A stretch of 64,000 bases of DNA from Pigmentiphaga aceris (GTDB taxonomy: Bacteria > Pseudomonadota > Gammaproteobacteria > Burkholderiales > Burkholderiaceae_B). The DNA lies in assembly GCF_008119665.1 (NCBI RefSeq), contig NZ_CP043046.1, positions 4,774,001 through 4,838,000 on the forward strand, in the 5' to 3' direction. A program made the position numbers and the translations under genes. This document shows positions 1 to 6,642 of this stretch, in pieces (within the stretch, counting starts at the first letter, position 1; the number at the start of each line of letters is the position of its first letter). The notes beneath the pieces were generated by a model. That model was not told the origin of the DNA and ran no database searches. It was given only the letters and a program-made list of their open reading frames with translations.

Positions 1-62
1 GACGAAAGCGATGTTCGAATTCACACCCGCGACCGCCCCACAGGCCACGTCTGCACTACCCC

Positions 63-533
63 TTACCGAACCGGCAACGGACTATGAATCTTCACTTCCT
101 TCAACGCAAAACTGCTCTGAATATTCGCCACCCCCGGAATCCGCGACAAATGATCAATCGTCAGCTTCTCCAGCGACGCCACGTCCGGCACCACCACCCG
201 CAGTAAATAGTCCGCCTCACCGCTCATCAGGTAGCAATCCAAAACCTCCTCCCGTAACCCAATCGCGTGCTCAAAGCTTGCCAGAATTTCACGCGACTGC
301 TTCTCCAACCGCACCCGGATGAACACATTCACATTGAGCCCCAGCGACGCCGGATTCACCAACGCCGTATAACGCGAAATCACCCCATCGCGCTCCAGCG
401 CCTTCACCCGCGCCAGACACGGAGACGGAGACAGATTCACCAGCTCAGCCAGCTCCAGATTAGTCAGCTTCGCATTGCGCTGAAGATGAGAAAGAATGCG
501 AGCGTCAATGCTGTCCAGCTTGCGGGTAGCCAT
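63..533 (-). CDS. Lrp/AsnC family transcriptional regulator
   Basis: 156-residue protein of the feast/famine family. Residues 4-60 form the winged helix-turn-helix (recognition region near SPSPCLARVKALERDG). Residues about 66-145 form the RAM effector-binding domain, with GEADYLLRV at 105-113. I chose the ATG at 533, which begins MATRKLDS, because AGGAAC lies 7 nt upstream; a start at 557 would add eight residues without a better ribosome site. The gene is divergent from an EamA exporter. Lrp-type regulators often control a neighbouring amino-acid exporter, so this pair probably senses an amino acid; the ligand cannot be read from the sequence. Confidence 0.93.
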   Translation of the reverse strand: MATRKLDSIDARILSHLQRNAKLTNLELAELVNLSPSPCLARVKALERDGVISRYTALVNPASLGLNVNVFIRVRLEKQSREILASFEHAIGLREEVLDCYLMSGEADYLLRVVVPDVASLEKLTIDHLSRIPGVANIQSSFALKEVKIHSPLPVR

Positions 534-615
534 GCGAAAAGTTCCTGTGATCGGCACCTAGGGCAATCCCGCCCTGAAAACGGGCACAAGACGCCATATT
601 TTGGTGCACAGCAAT

Positions 616-669
616 TTATCGGCATATTTTATTGCCGAACAATATCAAAGCAGATTTTTATGCCGATAA
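616..669. promoter_or_regulatory. Candidate operator between lrp-like gene and exporter
   Basis: An AT-rich island in the divergent intergenic region. TCGGCA (619-624) and TGCCGA (633-638) form an inverted repeat around an AT-rich centre. TTATCGGCATA (616-626) recurs inverted as TATGCCGATAA (659-669). Spaced inverted half-sites with AT-rich spacers are typical of Lrp-family binding regions, so this is a plausible operator for the regulator at 63-533. Assignment rests on position and symmetry only. Confidence 0.45.
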
Positions 670-775
670 TTGACCACGGGTAAACCCTATTCGAAATTGT
701 CTGCGGCACCCTCCTCGGTAGCATTCATGCTTCAGCGCCAGTGCATCAGCCACGCGCACCGATGAGCATCCGCAC

Positions 776-1753
776 GTGAACGACATCAGCATGACCGGCA
801 GCAAAGCGACTACCCGCGCAGCCACCAAAACCACCCCTGCCACCAAGCCCCTGAGCCTGGGCTTCATCGCACTGTGCGCAATGGCCATCTTCATCTGGGG
901 TGGCAACTGGCCCGTCATGAAACTGGGTGCAGAAATCATTCCGCCGATCTGGTTTGCGGCAAGCCGTTTCGCCACAGCATGTGTGCTGAGCTTCGGCATG
1001 GCAGCCATGCTGGGCAAGCTGCGCGTGCCTGACCGCCGCGAATGGCCGGTGGTGATCGGCGTGGGCCTGCTGCAAATGGGCTTGTTCACAGCACTGGTGA
1101 CGGCTGCCCTGCATTTCGTGATGCCGGGCCGCGCCTCGCTGATTGCCTATGCAACCGCCATCTGGGTGGTGCCCGGTGCGGCGCTGATTCTGAAGCAACG
1201 CATGACCACACGTCAGTGGGTGTCGACGGTCTGCGGTTATGCAGGCATTGCGATCGTGGTGCTGCCCGCCGTCTTGCACGCCGACCTGACTGCCTTGATC
1301 GGCTTCGGTCTGCTGGCCTGCGCGTCGCTGAGCTGGGCGATCAACATCATCCAGATCAAGATGACCCGTGGCGTATCTCTGGACCTGAGCTTGTTGCCCT
1401 GGCAAACGCTGGTGGCTGCCGTCCCCCTGCTGATTCTGGCCAGCGTGATTGACGGTGCGCCGCGCTTCCTGGCCAATCCGCAGACCTGGCCGATCATTGC
1501 CTACACCGGCCCGCTGGCAACGGCGCTTACCTTCCTGGTGGTCTTGCAGATGACCCAGCGCCTGGCCCCGGTGACCGTGTCGATCTGCATGCTGGGCGTA
1601 CCGATTGTGGGCATCACTTTGTCGTCAATCTTCTTCCATGAATCCTTGTCACTGGACCTGGTCGCGGGCTTGTCGCTGATGTGTCTGGGCATGCTGGTGC
1701 CAGTGCTGCGCTGGCGCAAACGCAAGACCTTGCCGGTGGCGGTTGCAGCGTAA
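776..1753 (+). CDS. EamA/DMT family transporter
   Basis: 325-residue inner-membrane protein with about ten hydrophobic segments arranged as two EamA repeats. The first begins near GFIALCAMAIFIWGGNWPV, the second near LIGFGLLACASLSWAINII, and the protein ends in a short basic tail. The family exports amino acids, metabolites or drugs. The start is uncertain: GTG at 776 gives the full frame, ATG at 791 (MTGSKATT) is an alternative, and neither has a clear Shine-Dalgarno. It is divergent from the Lrp-like regulator, which suggests amino-acid export under its control. A strong terminator follows at 1851-1888. Confidence 0.9.
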   Translation: MNDISMTGSKATTRAATKTTPATKPLSLGFIALCAMAIFIWGGNWPVMKLGAEIIPPIWFAASRFATACVLSFGMAAMLGKLRVPDRREWPVVIGVGLLQMGLFTALVTAALHFVMPGRASLIAYATAIWVVPGAALILKQRMTTRQWVSTVCGYAGIAIVVLPAVLHADLTALIGFGLLACASLSWAINIIQIKMTRGVSLDLSLLPWQTLVAAVPLLILASVIDGAPRFLANPQTWPIIAYTGPLATALTFLVVLQMTQRLAPVTVSICMLGVPIVGITLSSIFFHESLSLDLVAGLSLMCLGMLVPVLRWRKRKTLPVAVAA

Positions 1754-1850
1754 GGGCAGCGACACACCACGCGGGGTGGAATGGCCCGAGGCACACAGGT
1801 ACCAACCAGATGCCAATCAGATGCCACCCGCCCGTGACCGATCCAAACAA

Positions 1851-1888
1851 AAAAAGCGCCTGGCATGATGCGATGCCAGGCGCTTTTT
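1851..1888 (+). terminator. Intrinsic terminator (bidirectional shape)
   Basis: Perfect 15-bp stem: AAAAAGCGCCTGGCA (1851-1865) pairs with TGCCAGGCGCTTTTT (1874-1888) around an 8-nt loop, giving an A tract before and a T tract after. It ends the EamA transporter transcript and insulates the GST gene downstream. Confidence 0.85.
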
Positions 1889-1980
1889 CCATGGGGCAGT
1901 CGTATAGTTTCTGCCGTTCCATCGATGCGCGATGGTCGGCAATCCCCCATCGACTCGCGCAACTTATCCCAGGAGATATC

Positions 1981-2586
1981 TTGAAGCTGTTTCTGAAATC
2001 CGGTGCGTGTTCGCTGTCCCCCCATATCGTGCTTGAAGAATCGGGGCTGCCCTACGAAACCGAAGCAGTCGATCTGAAAACCAAGGTCACGGCCAACGGC
2101 GCCAATTTCCTGGAAATCAATCCCAAGGGCTACGTGCCTGCCTTGTTGCTGGACGGCGGCCAGGTGCTGACCGAAGGCCCGGCCATCGTGCAATACATCG
2201 CCGACCAGGCTGCGGGCAAGCAGCTCGCACCGGCCAACGGCACCGTCGAGCGTTATCAAGTGCAGAGCTGGCTGACCTTCATCGGCACCGAACTGCACAA
2301 ATCTTTCAGCGCCTTCTTCAACCCGGCTTCCGGCGACGATTGGAAGGGCATTGCCAAGGCCACGCTGGACCGCCGCCTGGCTTATGTGAATCAGCAGCTC
2401 GCGGGCAAGTCCTATCTGATGGGCGAAGCATTCAGCGTGGCTGACGCTTACCTGTTCACCGTCTTGCGCTGGTCGCCGGTGGCAAAGCTGGACTTGAACC
2501 AGTGGCCCGAAATCGTGGCCTTCCAGGCACGCGTGGCAGCACGTCCTGCCGTTCAGAAAGTGTTGGCGGCTGAAGGCCTGGCCTGA
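1981..2586 (+). CDS. gstA: Glutathione S-transferase, beta-class-like
   Basis: 201-residue cytosolic GST. The N-terminal thioredoxin-like fold occupies residues 1-80 and an all-helical domain residues 85-201. Cys10 in SGACSLSPH matches the catalytic cysteine of bacterial beta-class enzymes, and NPKGYVPALLLDGG is the glutathione-binding cis-proline region. The start is TTG at 1981 with AGGAGA at 1971-1976; an upstream extension of the frame crosses the terminator hairpin at 1851-1888, so it is not coding. Substrate unknown; it likely conjugates electrophiles or peroxides. Confidence 0.93.
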   Translation: MKLFLKSGACSLSPHIVLEESGLPYETEAVDLKTKVTANGANFLEINPKGYVPALLLDGGQVLTEGPAIVQYIADQAAGKQLAPANGTVERYQVQSWLTFIGTELHKSFSAFFNPASGDDWKGIAKATLDRRLAYVNQQLAGKSYLMGEAFSVADAYLFTVLRWSPVAKLDLNQWPEIVAFQARVAARPAVQKVLAAEGLA

Positions 2587-2597
2587 TCGTCGACCGG

Positions 2598-2626
2598 CTT
2601 GGCAGGCTTCGCGCAAGCCTGCCAAG
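2598..2626 (+). terminator. Hairpin after GST gene
   Basis: Perfect 12-bp stem CTTGGCAGGCTT (2598-2609) / AAGCCTGCCAAG (2615-2626) with a 5-nt loop, starting 12 nt after the GST stop. No T tract follows, so it may be an mRNA 3'-end stabiliser or weak terminator rather than a classic intrinsic terminator. Confidence 0.55.
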
Positions 2627-2710
2627 GCTGCGTGTCCGACCACCCATGCAGGGTGAGAACAAGATCAATCGACCTGCATGGATAATGGCGCGGACACGCC
2701 AGGAGCTTTC

Positions 2711-3061
2711 TTGAATTCGTTCCCGCCGGCACCATCCGCGAACCAGCGTTTTCCGTGGAAGATCATCGTGCGCGCCCTGCTCGGCTCGCTGCTTGCGATT
2801 GCGTTGGGCTACATGGTGTACACCTTCGCCTACGCATACCCGTATTGCACGGGCCCACACCTGAGCAACTGCGGCCTGGGCCCCGGGCTGGCGTTGTTTG
2901 CCTCGATGGTGTTTGCCGGCGCAGCCTTGGTGCTCAGCCTGCTGCTGGTGTACTTATGGCCCAAATCGCCGATGCCGCTTGCGTTGCAGCGAACATGCAA
3001 ACTGCTTGCAGGTGTCAGCGCAATCTGTCTGATCAGCCATATCGTGCGGCTGAATCTTTGA
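2711..3061 (+). CDS. Hypothetical membrane protein
   Basis: Small inner-membrane protein of 116 residues. It has three hydrophobic stretches: ALLGSLLAIALGYMVYTFAY, LALFASMVFAGAALVLSLLL and LLAGVSAICLISHIV. A short loop containing CTGPHLSNCG places two cysteines in a likely periplasmic loop. I favour TTG at 2711 because AGGAG sits 5 nt upstream; ATG at 2678 would add 11 residues. I do not recognise the family. It may be co-transcribed with the next small membrane gene. Confidence 0.6.
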   Translation: MNSFPPAPSANQRFPWKIIVRALLGSLLAIALGYMVYTFAYAYPYCTGPHLSNCGLGPGLALFASMVFAGAALVLSLLLVYLWPKSPMPLALQRTCKLLAGVSAICLISHIVRLNL

Positions 3062-3095
3062 CCGCCTGCCATGGCTATTATTGACCTTGTTTGCG

Positions 3096-3121
3096 ATGAC
3101 TGATTTACATGACTGATTTAC
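3096..3121 (+). repeat. Tandem 13-bp repeat at a start codon
   Basis: ATGACTGATTTAC occurs twice back to back (3096-3108 and 3109-3121) and is followed directly by the ATG of the next gene at 3122. Three ATG codons 13 bp apart are therefore in three different frames. The first two open six-codon frames, each ending in a TGA that overlaps the next ATG. Confidence 0.9.
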
Positions 3122-3445
3122 ATGCCTGAAGATCGCGCCACACAGGGTGGTATCCGCCGATTCTTCGCCGCCAATACCTGGGTCGCCTACGGTGCCGCCT
3201 ATCTGGTCGGCCTGTTCTACACCGCGGCAGGCGCAAGCAACCTGTTCACGGCGCTGTTCTACGGTTATGTCGATGGCAAGCTGGGCCCGCTCACCTTCGA
3301 CAGCGATCCCGCCGATTTTGTGATCAAGGTAGCGATCAGCGGCTTGACCACCTTGGTGCTGGGCACGGTAGTTATCTTCGCCACGGTGGGCTGGCTGCAT
3401 GTCTGGCGACAGAAGTGGCGCAGCCGCCAGCGCCCCGACGTTTGA
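3122..3445 (+). CDS. Hypothetical membrane protein
   Basis: 107-residue protein with two predicted transmembrane segments, about residues 19-42 (WVAYGAAYLVGLFYTAAGAS) and 69-92 (VAISGLTTLVLGTVVIFATVGW), and a basic C-terminal tail, so N- and C-termini are probably cytoplasmic. No family recognised. No Shine-Dalgarno precedes ATG 3122; the space is occupied by the tandem 13-bp repeat, so translation initiation may be unusual or the start may be mis-set. Confidence 0.6.
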   Translation: MPEDRATQGGIRRFFAANTWVAYGAAYLVGLFYTAAGASNLFTALFYGYVDGKLGPLTFDSDPADFVIKVAISGLTTLVLGTVVIFATVGWLHVWRQKWRSRQRPDV

Positions 3446-3575
3446 CCCGCGAGCACGATGTAAACCTTCAAAAACACGTGCATCCGCCCAGGATCCGCAG
3501 CTCCGATTGCTCGAAATAGCGCGTATGCTAGCTCCAGCCATGTGGCGTGCAACCGCAGTGCTTCGGAGAATTTCG

Positions 3576-3707
3576 ATGGCCAAAGGTCAAGTACGTAGCA
3601 ATCGCGAAGCAAAGAAGCCCAAGCAGGACAAGAAACCGGCCGCACCGGCTTCGCCGTTCAGCACCAGTTCCAGCCGGCCCACACCGGCTGATGCGAAAAA
3701 GAAATAG
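3576..3707 (+). CDS. Small basic hypothetical protein
   Basis: 43-residue, highly charged protein beginning MAKGQVRSNREAKKPKQDKK and ending in AKKK, rich in Lys, Pro, Ala and Ser and probably disordered. GGAG at 3565-3568 lies 7 nt before the ATG. Short Lys/Pro-rich proteins of this type recur in Burkholderiales, from memory. Function unknown; the charge would suit nucleic-acid binding, but nothing in the sequence proves it. Confidence 0.6.
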   Translation: MAKGQVRSNREAKKPKQDKKPAAPASPFSTSSSRPTPADAKKK

Positions 3708-4072
3708 CCGACCGCAGCTTGGCCTGTCGGTATCCAGGCTGAGAGATCAACGATAAGCAGTCAATAGAACGTGGTTGAAGCAGAGCTGATGTTCACTCGT
3801 CAGGTCTTATCTTCTCTCGGCGTGGGTAACGCCTGCGCGCCGATCATCCAAGATTTTCCTCGCCTTTCTTCCACGCTTTTGCTTTTCCGAGCAAGCAGCG
3901 CGATGAAAGTCATTCCTTCAATGGATGGGTTAACTCGTGTCCGGCGTGGCGATTTTCTGCGGAACTCCTACTCACCTTCACACTCTACCGTCAAGGAGCA
4001 CCACTACATTGGGCACGCAAAATGCTTGAGTACTGATCAGTAAGTAGCGGATATGCAACAGAGGAGATAATC
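3708..4072. other. Intergenic region without convincing gene
   Basis: 365 bases, less GC-rich than the surroundings. A 90-codon frame with a GTG start at 3771 has no ribosome site and unremarkable composition, and I do not call it. The segment most likely carries the promoter of the small gene at 4073, but I cannot pick a clear -35/-10 pair. Confidence 0.5.
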
Positions 4073-4261
4073 ATGGGAACTGCAATTGCCACCGAACTGG
4101 AAACCCGGGACGACATCGTTCATCACATCGACGCATGGCTTGAACAAACCGGCGCAGATCAACGTTGTTCGGGTGTGGTGTATGTGAAGCGCAGTGACGG
4201 CACGGGTTACTTCAAGGCTGCCTTGAGCCCTGTCACAGAGACCGAGCATCGCCAGGCCTGA
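4073..4261 (+). CDS. Small hypothetical protein (62 aa)
   Basis: 62 residues, mixed charge, no signal peptide or membrane segment: MGTAIATELETRDDIVHHID at the start and a YVKRSDGTGYFKAAL strand-like stretch in the middle. Strong ribosome site GAGGAGA 5-6 nt before the ATG supports translation. No family recognised. It stands alone between a 365-base gap and the convergent phoX gene. Confidence 0.6.
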   Translation: MGTAIATELETRDDIVHHIDAWLEQTGADQRCSGVVYVKRSDGTGYFKAALSPVTETEHRQA

Positions 4262-4443
4262 CGACTGGGATGCCCGATGTTTGACATGTTCGATATAAAC
4301 ATGTCCGACATAAAGACGCACTTGATGTGGCGTTGCGCCACGTGCGATTTGGCCAGGCAGAACTGCCCCGCCATGCAGGCCTAATCCCGGATGGGGTTTA
4401 CACCTCCAGGGATCAAGCCTCCAGATTTGCAGTATCTACGGCA

Positions 4444-6477
4444 TTACGACGCTGATACCTTGGTCAGTTTGATGGCGACCGGATCGGCGGTGAGGTAACC
4501 CACCGATGCGCCGAAGCGATCCTTGTAGTTTGCACGGATCAGCGGATCGAGCGTGGCCTTCACCTTGTCATGCAGCGGGCTTGCCCAGTCACCGGCGTGC
4601 TGGAAGTTGCTCATGATGTAGGTCCAGCCATTGATTTCGTCAACGGCGTGCAAGCCGGTAGATTCTGCACCTGCCGGTGTGGACAGAATGCGCGACAGGC
4701 TCTTGGTATCGACGTTATAGGCCCACAGGAAGTTATTCACGTGGTTGCCGCTGTCTTCCCCGATGAACAGCGTGCGCATTTTTTCCGAGAACTTCAGATT
4801 ATCCGGGCTGGCAATCTTGTCGGCGTTGGCGGTATTGCCCAGCGCGTCGGCGGAGATGTCCTCGCCCATCAGCAGTGCCTTGGTCAAGACCGGCACCCAT
4901 TCGCTGTTGATCGCAGCGCCAGCCGTGTCGCGTTGGCCGCCGTTCAGCGAGTGCGCCAGAATGCCACCCGCTTTCAATTGCTTTTCCACGGTGACGTTGG
5001 CGTCTGCACGCCAGGCCTTGCCGTTGCGAACCATCGAATCCTGAATGTTGGCCAGCGCCGAGTACGCCACCTTGTCCTTGGCGTTGACGGTCGTTCCTTC
5101 CATCTTGGTGAAGGCCATGCTGCCGCCAACCAGGTTGGCGTAGCGATGGGTTTCCAGGAAGGCGGCAGCCTTTTCCATGCCCGGTTTGATCTTGACCCAG
5201 TTGGCTTTGCCATCGGTGTAGACAAGCTTGTAGCTGTCATCGATCGGCGTGACCGGGGTCAGGGGCGTGGCGTCGGCATTGGCCGAAGTCTGCACCGCGA
5301 ACACCACGTCCATGATGTCGGTGGGCTTCAGGGTGTTGGCCATTGCCTCGATTTCGGCGCTGGTGGCGCTGCCCAGCTTGATCCAGTTCAGCCCTGCACC
5401 ATCGGCAGCCGGATCCAGCGAGAAGAAAGCCCCCACCTTGGCCACGTACAAGGAACCGGAAGACAGATCGTTTTCGCGGTCGGCGACGAACATGAACAGG
5501 CCGCCGTTGGTGTAGTCGTCACCCATCAGTGCGGTGCGGCGATCCGGCATGACCTGGATCAGCTCATGTGAAATACGGCCCATGCAGTAGTGCTTTTTCA
5601 CCGTGCCGGTACCGTCCGGGTTGACCGTAACTTCGGGCAGGTGACCGTAGTGATAAGCACGTGCGGTGGTCTCGTTGCCAAACACGTTCTTGCTGTATGC
5701 CTTGAACATGCTGTCGGTCGAGGCCTTGAAGGCATCGGGTTCGTACTCTTCGCTGGACAGGTGGGTGCCCCAGGGCGACAGGCTGGCACCACAGGTGATC
5801 CACAGGCCGTGTGCCGAGGACATGTCCACGTTGTGATACTTCACCAGGGTGAGCTTGCCGGTGGTCTTGTCCTGGTCCAGCGTCAGCACGGCAATGGGCG
5901 ACGGCAACTGGCCGTAGGTGGAATTGCCCGCCTGGTCACGCGTGGTGTATTCGAACTGCACCACGGCAAACACGGTGTTGCCCTTCACGCCGGTCACGGT
6001 GGCGTTGGCCACGGTCAACAGCGAGGAACCATCCGGCGAATCCGAGAAGAACTGGCGTTCCTTGCCCGAGACCGAGCGGTCGATGATCGGCTGATTGTTG
6101 ATGTCGACGTAACCGCCGCTCAGAATCGTGCCGCCCTTGCCGTCCGGCACCATGTCGCCGGTCATGAAGAAGGTCTGGTGCGCCAGCTTGTAGCTTTGCT
6201 TGCTGTTGTCGCTGAAGGAAATCGTCAGCGTCGAGCCGACCGAAATCGTGGCCATTTCAGCGGGGTTGGCCAGGCTGGGCGCAGCCATGTTGCTAAACGA
6301 TGCCGACACGAAGTTGGCGGGCACCACCGGCGGCGTGGGGGCGACGACCTCGTCGTTGCCCCCACCACAGGCGCTCAGCAAAGCGGCGGCAGCCGATGCG
6401 CTGCCAAGCGGCAGCAACGGAGCGCCGGCGAAGAACTGAAGCATCTGGCGACGGGTGGAATTCGGGGCGTGTGACAT
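4444..6477 (-). CDS. phoX: PhoX-family alkaline phosphatase (DUF839), Tat lipoprotein
   Basis: About 677 residues. The N-terminus has a twin-arginine motif (STRRQMLQFF), then a hydrophobic stretch and a lipobox-like LLSAC followed by a Gly-rich tether, so it is predicted to be Tat-exported and lipid-anchored. The rest matches the DUF839/PhoX beta-propeller, for example HGLWITCGASLSPWGTHLSS, EVTVNPDGTGTVKKHYCMGR and LFIGEDSGNHVNNFLWAYN. PhoX enzymes hydrolyse phosphomonoesters with Ca and Fe cofactors. ATG 6477 is chosen; 6483 and 6531 are alternatives. A Pho-box-like array at 6572-6611 fits phosphate-starvation control and independently supports the call. Confidence 0.88.
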   Translation of the reverse strand: MSHAPNSTRRQMLQFFAGAPLLPLGSASAAAALLSACGGGNDEVVAPTPPVVPANFVSASFSNMAAPSLANPAEMATISVGSTLTISFSDNSKQSYKLAHQTFFMTGDMVPDGKGGTILSGGYVDINNQPIIDRSVSGKERQFFSDSPDGSSLLTVANATVTGVKGNTVFAVVQFEYTTRDQAGNSTYGQLPSPIAVLTLDQDKTTGKLTLVKYHNVDMSSAHGLWITCGASLSPWGTHLSSEEYEPDAFKASTDSMFKAYSKNVFGNETTARAYHYGHLPEVTVNPDGTGTVKKHYCMGRISHELIQVMPDRRTALMGDDYTNGGLFMFVADRENDLSSGSLYVAKVGAFFSLDPAADGAGLNWIKLGSATSAEIEAMANTLKPTDIMDVVFAVQTSANADATPLTPVTPIDDSYKLVYTDGKANWVKIKPGMEKAAAFLETHRYANLVGGSMAFTKMEGTTVNAKDKVAYSALANIQDSMVRNGKAWRADANVTVEKQLKAGGILAHSLNGGQRDTAGAAINSEWVPVLTKALLMGEDISADALGNTANADKIASPDNLKFSEKMRTLFIGEDSGNHVNNFLWAYNVDTKSLSRILSTPAGAESTGLHAVDEINGWTYIMSNFQHAGDWASPLHDKVKATLDPLIRANYKDRFGASVGYLTADPVAIKLTKVSAS

Positions 6478-6504
6478 GAGCATCTCAGCGAGAGGGGAGA
6501 AAGT

Positions 6505-6544
6505 GCAACGCGGACGTGTGAACCGATTCACACGCCCGCGTTGC
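6505..6544 (-). repeat. Long inverted repeat in phoX leader
   Basis: An 18-bp inverted repeat with one mismatch: GCAACGCGGACGTGTGAA (6505-6522) against TTCACACGCCCGCGTTGC (6527-6544), loop CCGA. It lies between the Pho-box-like array and the phoX start, so it would form a very stable hairpin in the 5' leader, or could be an operator. Confidence 0.7.
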
Positions 6545-6571
6545 GGACCTCCGGGATGCTAGTCATGCCCT

Positions 6572-6611
6572 ATGACACACCATTGACCAATTCCTGACAC
6601 CAAGCTGTCAC
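6572..6611 (-). promoter_or_regulatory. Pho-box-like array upstream of phoX
   Basis: Four heptamers in exact 11-bp register on the plus strand: ATGACAC (6572-6578), TTGACCA (6583-6589), CTGACAC (6594-6600) and CTGTCAC (6605-6611). Read toward phoX, three are TGTCA or GGTCA units, resembling the PhoB consensus CTGTCAT-N4 direct repeat; the farthest unit is the most degenerate. About 10 bp downstream toward phoX the minus strand reads TAGCAT, a possible -10. Confidence 0.7.
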
Positions 6612-6642
6612 GCATCAGATTTCGCGCCGGCCAAGCAATCGA

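Noticed and set aside
11..322. 103-codon plus-strand frame at the left edge
   Set aside because: Pro/Ser-rich shadow of the Lrp-family gene on the minus strand.
727..779. Chain of overlapping mini-frames (12 and 5 codons) leading into the EamA GTG
   Set aside because: The ATGA and GTGA overlaps are striking, but none of the frames has a ribosome site, and such chains arise by chance.
3771..4043. 90-codon frame with GTG start
   Set aside because: No ribosome site, no recognisable family, and composition unlike the neighbouring genes.
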